Source: Sporosarcina sp. ANT_H38 (GTDB lineage Bacteria; Bacillota; Bacilli; Bacillales_A; Planococcaceae). Taken from it: a stretch of DNA of 64,000 nt. The notes under the pieces are model-generated. The model had not been told where the DNA came from, ran no database searches, and was given only the letters and a program-made list of their open reading frames with translations. The position numbers and the translations under genes were made by a program. The DNA lies in assembly GCF_008369195.1 (NCBI RefSeq), contig NZ_VOBC01000001.1, positions 1,736,001-1,800,000 of the forward strand. Reading direction: 5' to 3'. This document shows, piece by piece, positions 8,386 through 16,627 of the stretch. Positions within the stretch are counted from its first letter, which is position 1. The number at the start of each line of letters is the position of its first letter.

Positions 8386-9030
8386 ATGGAAAATAAAATG
8401 AATAAACGCCAATATGCTTATAAAGTGATTCGTACAAGAATCGTAGACGGTACTTACGCCCCTGGCCAAAGGATTATAATCGACCAAATTGCTAAGGAGG
8501 TCGGCTCTAGTCATATACCTGTAAGAGAAGCCATTCATCAATTAGAGTCCGATCAACTAATTGAATTTAAACCAAATATCGGAGCAATCGTTCGAGGAAT
8601 TGATAATAATCTTTACATGGAAACCCTTCATGTTTTAGCTTTATTAGAAGGACATGCAACCGCACTTAGTGCTCCGTTTATTACATCAGACGGACTAAAG
8701 AAACTGGATAATATTAATAAAGAGATGAAAGAGATGCTAGAAAGCTATGAGTTAGATAAATTAGGAGTGTTAAATAGGAAATTTCACTTCCATATCTATT
8801 CTTTTTGTCCAAATAACTTATTAATAAAAAATATTCAAGAAACCTGGAGTCGATTAGATATTGTTAGACATGCAGGCTTCACCTTCTATCCAAAACGTAC
8901 ACCACAATCTATCGAAGAGCATTCTATCCTCATAAAATTGTTGAAAGAACATGCAGCTAGCTCGGAAATCGAAGACTATGCACGTAAACATAAACTACTT
9001 ACACTGGAAGCATTTAAAAATCGGAATTAA
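8386..9030 (+). CDS. GntR-family (FCD subfamily) transcriptional regulator
   Basis: A 214-residue DNA-binding protein. The N-terminal winged helix has QIAKEVGSSHIPVREAIHQLESDQLIEF at about residues 34-61. The all-helical FCD ligand domain spans about 75-205, with candidate metal-binding positions in LNRKFHFHIYSF, EEHSILIKLL and RKHKLLTLEAF. FCD members usually sense organic acids or acyl-CoA. It is divergent from the thioesterase/PheDH/oxoacid dehydrogenase operon and is its most likely regulator. The start is uncertain between ATG 8386 and ATG 8398, neither with a strong ribosome site; the second gives MNKRQYAYKVIR, a common FCD beginning. Confidence 0.9.
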   Translation: MENKMNKRQYAYKVIRTRIVDGTYAPGQRIIIDQIAKEVGSSHIPVREAIHQLESDQLIEFKPNIGAIVRGIDNNLYMETLHVLALLEGHATALSAPFITSDGLKKLDNINKEMKEMLESYELDKLGVLNRKFHFHIYSFCPNNLLIKNIQETWSRLDIVRHAGFTFYPKRTPQSIEEHSILIKLLKEHAASSEIEDYARKHKLLTLEAFKNRN

Positions 9031-9110
9031 TATCGTTGTTATTCTACATATTATTACCCATTAAGTTGAATAAATGATTCCATTGAATACCGCTTCGGCT
9101 ACGTATCCCG

Positions 9111-9161
9111 TGCCAATAACTATCACAATTCGAATCCTTTGAATTATGATAGTTATTGGCA
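9111..9161. terminator. Long hairpin between convergent genes
   Basis: Perfect 15-bp arms (9111-9125 and 9147-9161) extend through AATTC/GAATT to about 20 bp of stem with one mismatch. It lies between the GntR stop (9030) and the convergent oxidoreductase stop (9218). A second shorter repeat, TGGAATG/CATTCCA, is at 9181-9212. Neither has a long T-run, so a bidirectional terminator or mRNA-stabilising hairpin is inferred from position. Confidence 0.5.
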
Positions 9162-9217
9162 CCAGATTCAATATAATTATTGGAATGAGTCCCCCCTCTA
9201 TTGGCCATTCCATTATA

Positions 9218-10183
9218 TTAGTTTTTTAGTATTTTATTGAACTCGCCTATCGATTTATTCATTCGATTTTCTGCTTCTTTCATCATGCCTTCAAGTAAAT
9301 CCTTCACAGTCGGGATGTTTTCAATCAATCCTGCAATTTGACCACTATTGATAAATCCATTCTCCATATCGCCTTCGATTGCTCCTTTGACATGTTGTAT
9401 TTCCGACGTCATTTCATCATACTGTTCCAATGTCATTCCAGATTTTTCTAAGTCATTTAGTTTCATAGCATAAGGCGTTTTTAATATCCGTCTTAGACGT
9501 CCTACACTACGTCCAAGTAATAACGTTGCCGTATCACTTGCTGCTACAAGGTTCTGCTTATACGTGTCATGAAATGGCGCTTCCTTCGTCGCAATTAGAC
9601 GGGTACCAATTTGCACACCACTTGCGCCTAACATAAGCGCAGCTGCCAATCCTTTGCCGTCACCAATTCCCCCCGCAGCAATTACCGGCACTTTTACATT
9701 CCTCACTATTTGCGGTATTAGCGTGAATGTCGTCAATTCCAGGTTAGAGTTAATGCCAGCTGCTTCAAACCCTTCTGCCACGAGAATATCTGCCCCTGCA
9801 GCTTCCGCTTTAAGTGCGTGTTTCACCGAAGCTACAAGCGCAATGACTTTCACACCATGTTCGTGTAGGAGAGCTATGTAAGGTACCGGGTTTCCTGCTG
9901 ATAGTGAAACAACAGAAATATTATGCTTGATTGCAAGGTTGATCAAATCCAATGCATATGGTGAAATACTGATCGCGATATTGATTGCGAATTTCTTATT
10001 CGTTAGTTTTTTTGTTTCCACTATTATTTTTTCTACTTCATCCGGACTCATCGTTCCACACCCAATAGTGCCAAGACCCCCCGCTTCTGAAACTGCTGCA
10101 GTTAGCTGTGCATTACTAATATTCCCCATTCCACCTTGAATAATTGGATAAACAATTTGAAGCTCCTCACAAACGTATATCAT
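9218..10183 (-). CDS. Nitronate monooxygenase / enoyl-ACP reductase II-like flavoprotein
   Basis: A 321-residue TIM-barrel FMN protein of the NMO/FabK superfamily. It shows PIIQGGMGNISNAQLTAAVS at residues 13-32, GGLGTIGCG, and the FMN-phosphate motifs PVIAAGGIGDG and LGASGVQIGTRLIAT. Members are nitronate monooxygenases, FabK enoyl-ACP reductases or related propionate 3-nitronate-detoxifying enzymes. The ribosome site GGAGGG precedes ATG 10183. It shares a 70-base divergent promoter region with the gamma-carbonic anhydrase gene. A specific role in aromatic catabolism is not established. Confidence 0.8.
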   Translation of the reverse strand: MIYVCEELQIVYPIIQGGMGNISNAQLTAAVSEAGGLGTIGCGTMSPDEVEKIIVETKKLTNKKFAINIAISISPYALDLINLAIKHNISVVSLSAGNPVPYIALLHEHGVKVIALVASVKHALKAEAAGADILVAEGFEAAGINSNLELTTFTLIPQIVRNVKVPVIAAGGIGDGKGLAAALMLGASGVQIGTRLIATKEAPFHDTYKQNLVAASDTATLLLGRSVGRLRRILKTPYAMKLNDLEKSGMTLEQYDEMTSEIQHVKGAIEGDMENGFINSGQIAGLIENIPTVKDLLEGMMKEAENRMNKSIGEFNKILKN

Positions 10184-10268
10184 TTCCCTCCCACCCCCGT
10201 GTTATTATGTTATACTAAATTTAGTTAAAAGACAATTGAGAAAAATTTAATAATTGGGGGTTATTTTT
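10184..10268. promoter_or_regulatory. Divergent promoter with 12-bp palindrome ACTAAATTTAGT
   Basis: A perfect palindrome at 10214-10225 partly overlaps a TATACT -10-like hexamer (10211-10216) reading toward the carbonic anhydrase gene. It is centred about 35 bases from the ATG of the opposing gene. A near-identical ACTAAAGTTAGT occurs at 28715-28726 upstream of the aldehyde dehydrogenase gene. The position suggests a repressor operator. Confidence 0.4.
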
Positions 10269-10793
10269 TTGATAATCACATTTAAAGGGAAAAGTCCTGT
10301 TCTCGATCCGACGGTTTTCGTCGCGCCGGGCGCTAAAATTATCGGGGAAGTTCAAGTTGGTGTAGAATCTACTATTTGGTTTAATACGGTCCTCCGAGGA
10401 GATGAAGGCCCTATTACGATTGGAAATAGATGTAGCATCCAAGACAATTCAACTATCCATTTATATGAAGATTCTCCTGTTATTATCGAAGATGAAGTTA
10501 CCGTTGGACATAATGTCATTCTGCATGGTTGCAGAGTCGGAAAACGTTCGATTATTGGAATGGGTTCTACAATTCTTGACCATGTGGAAATTGGTGAAGA
10601 ATGTATTATAGGAGCCAACACATTGATTCCACCTGGGAAGAAAATTCCTCCTCGCTCACTAGTTGTCGGTTCACCAGGGAAAGTAGTAAGGGAATTGAAC
10701 GCCAAAGACTTTGAAATTATTCAATTGTCGATTGATTCATATGTCCAAAAAGGCTACGACTATCGGGAGATTTTTAAAAGCGAGGAACAATAA
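10269..10793 (+). CDS. Gamma-carbonic anhydrase-like hexapeptide-repeat protein
   Basis: A 174-residue left-handed beta-helix protein with isoleucine-rich hexapeptide repeats from about residue 15 to 140. All three zinc-ligand histidines of gamma-carbonic anhydrases appear to be present: one in NSTIHLYED and two in VGHNVILHG. It resembles B. subtilis YtoA, and more distantly PaaY, the hexapeptide thioesterase of enterobacterial paa clusters. I chose the TTG at 10269 as start because GGGGG at 10256-10260 is correctly spaced and the protein then begins MIITFKGKSP as in relatives; TTG 10254 is the upstream alternative. Function could be a carbonic anhydrase or a thioesterase. Confidence 0.82.
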   Translation: MIITFKGKSPVLDPTVFVAPGAKIIGEVQVGVESTIWFNTVLRGDEGPITIGNRCSIQDNSTIHLYEDSPVIIEDEVTVGHNVILHGCRVGKRSIIGMGSTILDHVEIGEECIIGANTLIPPGKKIPPRSLVVGSPGKVVRELNAKDFEIIQLSIDSYVQKGYDYREIFKSEEQ

Positions 10794-10867
10794 TTGAGTG
10801 GACTACATGAAGGATTCTGTACAAAGGTACAAACCATTAGCTAACTCATTTCATGGGGGGCTACAAA

Positions 10868-10882
10868 CCAAAATGATTTTGG
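10868..10882. terminator. Hairpin CCAAAAT/ATTTTGG downstream of the carbonic anhydrase gene
   Basis: A seven-base perfect inverted repeat around one G is flanked by GGGGG on one side and CTCCC on the other, which can extend the stem. It lies 75 bases after the stop, with a T-rich tract downstream, so it is a plausible terminator. The rest of 10794-11045 shows no gene. Confidence 0.4.
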
Positions 10883-11046
10883 CTCCCTATTTCTTTTGAT
10901 ATCTTAACGGATTAGCAGGGATATATTAACTAATGTAAGATTTTCAATTGGTTCACCCTTTGACATACTATTATCCTCCATAGTGTAGGTTGTAGTAACA
11001 CAGATCGAAAACTTTATTCCTAGAGTGACACTTATTTGTATACGAC

Positions 11047-11080
11047 AAAAAAACGCTGAACTATTCCGACTCAACGTTTT
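11047..11080 (-). terminator. Rho-independent terminator of pyrF-like gene
   Basis: Arms AAAACGCTGA (11051-11060 region) and TCAACGTTTT (11071-11080) pair over ten bases with one G-U. On the minus strand the hairpin is followed by seven Ts. It lies 50 bases beyond the stop of the gene ending at 11131. Confidence 0.7.
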
Positions 11081-11130
11081 GAATGTATTTCAGTAACACT
11101 AGTTTAGAAACTGGTGTTTCTTAATTCTCT

Positions 11131-12081
11131 TTACACTTTCTCTGGCAGTCCATACTTTAAGGAATTTGTGTTAAATCGAACTTCATTGATTTGTTTTTTA
11201 GCTTTAATAGCTGAATCAGCAATGGATTTAGACATTTGTTCTTTCGATATACTTCTCCATTTTTCATCTTTTTCATTATAAAAATAGCTATATGTAATAC
11301 CTCTTGATGAAGAAATCACTGCCCCGAGCCCTTTTTCATCGAAAAACGCAGCTAGATCTTCAGCATTTCCACCTTGTACACCTAACCCAGGAACTAAAAA
11401 TATAGAATACGGCAACAATTCTCTGACCTTTTTTGCATCCTCTGGGTAGGTTGCTCCGACGACAGCCCCAATAAATGAGTAATTATTATCACCTTTAGTC
11501 GCTACAGCCGCTGCATTTATTTCTTTAGCCAAATGCATGTATAAGATTTCACCATTTTGTAAAATTAAATCTTGTACTTCACCAGATGAAGGGTTTGATG
11601 TTTTTAGCAACAAAAATACCCCTTTTTGATTTACTTGAGCAGCCTCAATAAAAGGATTGTACCCGTCACTTCCTAAAAAGGGATTTACAGTGACCATATC
11701 ACCCGATATAGGTCCATTTGTTAAAAATGCTTTTGCATACGCTTTTGAAGTTGGACCAATGTCTCCTCTTTTCGCATCATTAATCACTAGTAGATTTTTA
11801 AACCGAGCATATTCTAATGTTTGTTCTAAAGCTTGGATACCCAAGCTTCCATATATCTCGTAATAGGCAAGTTGAGGCTTCACCGCTACCACGTGATTAC
11901 AAACTTCATCTATTACTAACTTGTTAAATTCTACTATAGCATTACATATTTCTTCTATTGTGGGCGTATTTTGGTTTAACAAAAAATCAGGGAAAAACGT
12001 TATATCAGGGTCTAGTCCTACAACCAAAGCCGTGTTTTTTCTAATGCTATGCTCAATTACTATGTCTGCAAAATTTTTCAT
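11131..12081 (-). CDS. pyrF: Orotidine 5'-phosphate decarboxylase, long (subfamily 2) type
   Basis: A 316-residue TIM-barrel enzyme converting OMP to UMP. The catalytic Asp-Lys-Asp array is in INDAKRGDIG (Asp102, Lys104, Asp107). LVVGLDPD near residue 20, VKPQLAYYE near 68 and the phosphate-binding LVPGLGVQGG are all present. At more than 300 residues it belongs to the longer subfamily typical of actinobacteria, some proteobacteria and mycobacteria, not the roughly 235-residue enzyme of Bacillus pyr operons. No other pyrimidine gene is adjacent, so it may be a second or acquired copy. The terminator at 11047 and its own upstream gap suggest a single-gene transcript. Confidence 0.88.
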   Translation of the reverse strand: MKNFADIVIEHSIRKNTALVVGLDPDITFFPDFLLNQNTPTIEEICNAIVEFNKLVIDEVCNHVVAVKPQLAYYEIYGSLGIQALEQTLEYARFKNLLVINDAKRGDIGPTSKAYAKAFLTNGPISGDMVTVNPFLGSDGYNPFIEAAQVNQKGVFLLLKTSNPSSGEVQDLILQNGEILYMHLAKEINAAAVATKGDNNYSFIGAVVGATYPEDAKKVRELLPYSIFLVPGLGVQGGNAEDLAAFFDEKGLGAVISSSRGITYSYFYNEKDEKWRSISKEQMSKSIADSAIKAKKQINEVRFNTNSLKYGLPEKV

Positions 12082-12216
12082 TTACTTTGCTCCTTAGTGT
12101 AATAATCTAGTATTTTAGTTCAATATGATTTAAGTACTACCTATGATTAAGATGCTCTACTATTTTTGTCATGGGCTCAGTTTCATTTTGCATAAATTTG
12201 AAAATCAGCTATGCTT

Positions 12217-12861
12217 TTAAAAGTTTCTAATGTCTTCTATTACACTTTTTAAAACCTCGATTGATTCGATTGTGTTATTCTCGTATTCCAAGCTATGGTT
12301 GACGTTGGGAATGAGTCTCGAGACAATTTCCGGGTTGATTGCTATTTGATTAAATCTTTTCTCGATATAATAACTGTCATTATCTCCGATGAAACATAAT
12401 CCCCTATTATTACTGCTAACCATTGCATCAAAAACATCATCCCTTTGGATCAACGGCGTTAGCCATACTGCTTTAGCTTCTCTAAAGATATCCCTACATA
12501 ACTCAGAACTCATAGCGATTGTCCCAAGCGATTTGCCGATTATATAAAAGTTTTCATAAGAAGTATCCTTTAAAAAAATATCAAGCACTGTTCTTACATC
12601 AAACTTAATTGCTTCGCTTATTTCTTCCATACTAAATTCGGCATAGGCTTTATCATTGTATTGATAATTAACTTGTAATACATCAAAGCCATTATTTAAG
12701 AATATATCTCCTGAGTAATGAAAAAGAGGACTCCGAACGGTATATCCTGCACCGGGAAGAAAGATGGATAAATTTTTCGAGTTTTCTTCAGCCCTCAATA
12801 AAGTATAGGGTATATTCATTTCTTTATATCCCTTAACGCTTTCTGTATTTGTTTTCAACAT
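12217..12861 (-). CDS. Alpha/beta-hydrolase family protein
   Basis: A 214-residue cytoplasmic protein without signal peptide. The nucleophile elbow is IIGKSLGTIAM, the acid residue lies in FIGDNDSYY, and the histidine is in IPNVNHSLEY, giving a complete Ser-Asp-His set in the right order. N-terminal LSIFLPGAGYTVRSP supplies the oxyanion-type loop. GGGGGAG precedes ATG 12861. The substrate is unknown. It looks like a stand-alone gene between the pyrF-like gene and paaX. Confidence 0.72.
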   Translation of the reverse strand: MLKTNTESVKGYKEMNIPYTLLRAEENSKNLSIFLPGAGYTVRSPLFHYSGDIFLNNGFDVLQVNYQYNDKAYAEFSMEEISEAIKFDVRTVLDIFLKDTSYENFYIIGKSLGTIAMSSELCRDIFREAKAVWLTPLIQRDDVFDAMVSSNNRGLCFIGDNDSYYIEKRFNQIAINPEIVSRLIPNVNHSLEYENNTIESIEVLKSVIEDIRNF

Positions 12862-13044
12862 CGTTATCTCCCCCGTTTCTTATCTATTATACATTTCGCC
12901 CAATCGATATGTATGAATATTTCATTTTTTATCCCCATGTTTTTCATTCATTTTGACTGTCTGTCAACAATCGAACTACCACAACTTAGAGAATACAATA
13001 ACAAGGATATATATATCATTTAGCACCAACCAATTAAAATTAGC

Positions 13045-13075
13045 CAAAAAGAAAAGCACCGCTAAATGCGATGCT
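13045..13075 (-). terminator. Rho-independent terminator downstream of paaX
   Basis: AGCACCGC (13055-13062) pairs with GCGATGCT (13068-13075) across a short loop. On the minus strand it is followed by TTTTCTTTTT. It lies about 100 bases beyond the paaX stop. The remainder of the 12862-13170 gap shows no gene. Confidence 0.7.
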
Positions 13076-13170
13076 AATTGGTGTTCTAAAGGGTGCTGAT
13101 AAGGACAACGTTTGGTATGTTTAATGATCTTTTTATATTCGAACGGAACCTATTACTGTTCAATTGTTAA

Positions 13171-14058
13171 TTAGTCACTAATAAGCGGATGATCATCTGC
13201 GTCATACGTTTTGTCTTTCCGGCGCATGTCATTGTCTTCTTGGAATACACCTTCGAAAAACCTGCTTGCTGGTTGTGCCAGCAATTTATAATATTGCTCA
13301 AATAGTAGAGTGGCATGATTACCACTCCACACTTCAGGTAGAAGCACTTTTGGGAGACCTGGATCTGTAAAGAGAAACTTTCGGTATTCGTGTACAAGGT
13401 TGGTACGCTCTACGAAACACTCTGCATCCGTCATTTTACCTTCGTTTATTATACTTTGATGGACAATGTATTTTTTGCTGTACGTCGCTATGAATTCTTG
13501 ATATTTCCCTTCAATTTCTTGAAGGGGCCAGCTTTTTTTAACGAGCATCTTGTCCGCTTGCGGTCCTTTATAGTCACATACAAAGAAATCCACGTAAGAT
13601 TGAATCTCATATTTTTCAATAAGAAGATTCACTTCTTTTTCGAGATTATTTGGCGAAATCCAGCATCCATTGGAAAAGCTTCCGAATCCACTCCATAATA
13701 ACTCTTTACGAAGTTCATCACGAATTTGTCTTTTTTCTTCCGGAATCGTATACATAAGCATACGCCATTTTCTGTCCCATTCATTTGGATTCAATTTAAA
13801 AATACGGATTGCCGCTTCTTCAATCCGTGCTTCCCCACGTGCCGTCAAGAAATAATAGCTCTTATTGCCTTGCTTTTCGGATTGAATCCATCCTTGTTTC
13901 ATCATTCTTGAGACAGCTACTCGAACCGATTGTTCATTATGACCAAATTCCTTCAATAACCGAATCAGGCTGCCAATCCAGATTTTATTGCCATAATGGC
14001 GGATATAATCACCATAAATTGTAAATATCATTGATTGTGTATTTGCTATAATACTCAC
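13171..14058 (-). CDS. paaX: PaaX-family transcriptional repressor of phenylacetate catabolism
   Basis: A 295-residue regulator. The N-terminal PaaX winged-helix domain (residues 5-75) contains IYGDYIRHYG and NEQSVRVAVSRMMKQGW. The central domain has W.RKWRMLMYTIPEEKR near residue 95, and the C-terminal PaaX_C domain has LVHEYRKFLFTDPGLP near 230. In characterised systems PaaX represses paa genes and is released by phenylacetyl-CoA. Position at the end of the paa cluster supports the same role. The C-terminal 25 residues are charged and poorly conserved. Confidence 0.93.
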   Translation of the reverse strand: MSIIANTQSMIFTIYGDYIRHYGNKIWIGSLIRLLKEFGHNEQSVRVAVSRMMKQGWIQSEKQGNKSYYFLTARGEARIEEAAIRIFKLNPNEWDRKWRMLMYTIPEEKRQIRDELRKELLWSGFGSFSNGCWISPNNLEKEVNLLIEKYEIQSYVDFFVCDYKGPQADKMLVKKSWPLQEIEGKYQEFIATYSKKYIVHQSIINEGKMTDAECFVERTNLVHEYRKFLFTDPGLPKVLLPEVWSGNHATLLFEQYYKLLAQPASRFFEGVFQEDNDMRRKDKTYDADDHPLISD

Positions 14059-14367
14059 TCTTTCTTTTTATCGTCCATTTTCAATATATCATGATTCGAC
14101 ACTTCTTTCATTATATTGTTATATAGATGTTGAAGTCTCGAATACGTTACATTAACTAGCTTATACACCGAAGCGGTATTCAGTTGAATCATTCACTCAT
14201 CCAAAATAGAGTCCATGATAGTTATTTCCCCATACATATCGGACTTCTTTTTCCCTGAATGCGTGCAGTGCTTCCATCCAATCTTCGGGTGGAATTATTA
14301 AATCATAGGCTATAGATTCTTTTTCCGGAAGAATTTAGGCCATTGAAGGACAGCCATATTCAACTAA
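14059..14367. other. Intergenic stretch with partial dispersed repeat
   Basis: No intact gene. About 14157-14200 reads, on the minus strand, very like the segment at 9073-9103 (AATGATTC, then TGAATACCGCTTCGG in both). Between 14200 and 14345 the minus strand has a short frame containing EDWMEALHAFREK, reminiscent of the end of enoyl-CoA hydratases but too short and interrupted to call. Confidence 0.35.
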
Positions 14368-15573
14368 TTATTCTGCTACATTCTCAACAATTACTGCAAT
14401 CCCCTGGCCTACCCCAATGCACATCGTGGCAAGACCATATTTAACGTCTTGTTTTTTCATTTCATAAAGAAGTGTTGTTAAAATTCTGGCCCCGCTAGCA
14501 CCTAATGGATGTCCAAAAGCGATTGCTCCACCATTGACGTTTACTTTTTTGTCGTCTAACTCTAACTGACGTATACACTCAAGTGATTGAGAAGCAAAGG
14601 CTTCATTCAATTCGACAAGTCCAATGTCATTTGTAGTCAATCCTGCTCGTTCCAATGCTTTCCTTGATGCATAAATTGGACCTAATCCCATTACAGCAGG
14701 TTCAAGTCCTGCCGTTGCCCCGATAACATATCTCGCTAATGGCTTGAGGTTTAGCTCTTTCGCTTTCTCAGCACTCATAATAAGCAAGGCAGACGCACCA
14801 TCATTAACCCCCGATGCATTTCCTGCTGTAACAGTACCACCTTCAAATAACGGCTTAAGCTTACCTAGCTTTTCAAGCGTTGTATCTAGACGTGGATGCT
14901 CATCCTGATTTACAGTGATGTTGTTACCTTTTCGGTCTTTATATACGACTGAGACGATTTCTTCCGCAAAACGATTTTCTTCCATTGCTAATTTTGCGCG
15001 TCGCTGGCTTTCATAAGCAAATAAATCTTGTTTTTCACGTGTTATCATATACCGCTGAGCGACGTTTTCGGCTGTCTGTGGCATTGTGTCTGCTCCATAC
15101 ATTTCCTTTAACTTCCTATTCGTAAAGCGCCAACCGATTGTTGTATCTTGTAATTCCATATTGCCACGTGGAAAGGTTTTATCAGGCTTCGCCATGACAA
15201 GGGGTGCACGCGTCATGCTTTCTGTTCCACCTGCAATGTAAATTTCGCCATCTCCAACAGCTATTGCTCTTGCAGCGTAAATAACAGCATCAAGCCCTGA
15301 ACCGCAAAGACGGTTAATCGTCGTGCCTGCCACTTCGACAGGAAGTCCCGCCAACAAGGCGGACATTCGAGCCACATTACGGTTATCTTCCCCAGCTTGA
15401 TTTGCATTTCCAAATATAACTTCCTCGATTTTCTCTACAGTTAGGTTGGGGTTCCGTTCGACAAGTGCCTTAATAACAACTGCACCTAAATCATCCGGGC
15501 GTACATCTTTTAACGCACCATTATATCTTCCGATAGGTGTACGGACAGCATCTACAATGACTACTTCTCTCAC
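14368..15573 (-). CDS. paaJ: 3-oxoadipyl-CoA / 3-oxo-5,6-dehydrosuberyl-CoA thiolase
   Basis: A 401-residue thiolase that performs the CoA-dependent cleavages of the phenylacetate pathway, releasing acetyl-CoA and finally succinyl-CoA. The acyl-accepting cysteine is Cys90 in [10 protein letters not shown]. The acid/base residues are His355 in [12 protein letters not shown] and Cys385 in MCIGVGQG. The PcaF/PaaJ-like segment [19 protein letters not shown] is present. Its start overlaps the end of paaH by four bases (ATGA), showing translational coupling. It is the last metabolic gene of this transcription unit before paaX. Confidence 0.93.
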   Translation of the reverse strand: MREVVIVDAVRTPIGRYNGALKDVRPDDLGAVVIKALVERNPNLTVEKIEEVIFGNANQAGEDNRNVARMSALLAGLPVEVAGTTINRLCGSGLDAVIYAARAIAVGDGEIYIAGGTESMTRAPLVMAKPDKTFPRGNMELQDTTIGWRFTNRKLKEMYGADTMPQTAENVAQRYMITREKQDLFAYESQRRAKLAMEENRFAEEIVSVVYKDRKGNNITVNQDEHPRLDTTLEKLGKLKPLFEGGTVTAGNASGVNDGASALLIMSAEKAKELNLKPLARYVIGATAGLEPAVMGLGPIYASRKALERAGLTTNDIGLVELNEAFASQSLECIRQLELDDKKVNVNGGAIAFGHPLGASGARILTTLLYEMKKQDVKYGLATMCIGVGQGIAVIVENVAE

Positions 15574-16442
15574 TTCGTCACCAACTCTTCCCCAAGTGTA
15601 TAGTCGTATACGCCTTTACCGCTTTTCCGACCAAGGCGGCCCGCTTTTACATACTGCTCCAAAAGAGGCGCTGGGCGGTACTTCTCACCAAGTTTTTCGT
15701 GTAAATATTTCAAGTTATTCAAACGTGCGTCAAGACCCACTAAATCTACCAGTTCAAATGGACCCATGGGGTAATTCAGACCAAGCTTAATCGCTTTGTC
15801 AATTTCTTCAGGCGTTGCAAGCCCTTCTTGCAACATGTAAAACGCTTCGTTGCCAACAAGTGCACTGATACGGCTTGTGACGAACCCTGGAAATTCATTA
15901 ATAACAACCGTTTCTTTTCCCATATTCATGGCTACCCGTTTAATCGTTTCTACTGTCTCACCACTCGTTTCAAATCCCCTAACAATTTCGATTAGAGGCA
16001 TTTTATGTACAGGATTAAAAAAGTGCATAGCGATTGTTTTTTCTGGACGATTACCGAATGAAGCAATTTCAGTCGGACTCATCGTTGATGTATTCGTTGC
16101 AAAATAACAATCCGCAGAGGCATGCTCTTCAATTGTTTCAAATACTTGCTTCTTAATTGCAGCCTTTTCAGGAACAGCTTCAATAATTAAATCCGCGGTC
16201 TTTGCTGCTTTAGCCAAGTCACTTTCATAGCTTAAATTGTGATGCGCTTGTTCAGCCTGATCTGCCGAAATCTTTCCGCGTGCGAGTCCTTTTTCAAAGA
16301 TGCTATCAATATCTTTTTTTGCATTTTCCAATGCGGATTCATGAATGTCGACAATTGTAACTGTATATCCACCAATCGCTCCGACATAGGCGATTCCTCT
16401 GCCCATCACACCGGAACCGACTACAACAATATGGTTAATCAT
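15570..16442 (-). CDS. paaH: 3-hydroxyadipyl-CoA dehydrogenase
   Basis: A 290-residue NAD-dependent 3-hydroxyacyl-CoA dehydrogenase that oxidises 3-hydroxyadipyl-CoA. The NAD-binding motif GSGVMGRGIAY is at residues 8-18. The catalytic His lies in IAMHFFNPVHKMPLIEIV, and the C-terminal domain has NYPMGPFELVDLVGLD. AGGAGG precedes the ATG at 16442. Butyrate-type 3-hydroxybutyryl-CoA dehydrogenases are near relatives, so the assignment rests on the paa context and the coupled thiolase gene. Confidence 0.9.
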   Translation of the reverse strand: MINHIVVVGSGVMGRGIAYVGAIGGYTVTIVDIHESALENAKKDIDSIFEKGLARGKISADQAEQAHHNLSYESDLAKAAKTADLIIEAVPEKAAIKKQVFETIEEHASADCYFATNTSTMSPTEIASFGNRPEKTIAMHFFNPVHKMPLIEIVRGFETSGETVETIKRVAMNMGKETVVINEFPGFVTSRISALVGNEAFYMLQEGLATPEEIDKAIKLGLNYPMGPFELVDLVGLDARLNNLKYLHEKLGEKYRPAPLLEQYVKAGRLGRKSGKGVYDYTLGEELVTK

Positions 16443-16539
16443 AAGTATTCCTCCTTTTTATGATGAAAGAATACGGACAGGAGATCATATATCCCTGCCC
16501 GTTATTATTTAAAAGATAAGTTTAAGTTTTTAATATGGT

Positions 16540-16627
16540 ACAGTGTCTAGCTCCAGGCGCCAGCCCCTCAGGTCATAAGCAATCCAGCTTATGCCTGTCG
16601 CGTCTAGCGGGTTCCTTGGCGCTTTTC
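16540..16627. repeat. Dispersed palindromic intergenic repeat (GTCTAGCTCCAG type)
   Basis: An 88-base GC-richer element starts with GTGTCTAGCTCCAGGCGCCA and ends CTTGGCGCTTTT, with an inner perfect CATAAGC/GCTTATG hairpin. From memory, closely similar elements occur between genes of many Bacillaceae genomes. The outer GGCGCCA/TTGGCGC arms can close a long stem. It sits exactly between the aldehyde dehydrogenase stop and paaH, and may terminate or process the paa transcript. Confidence 0.65.
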
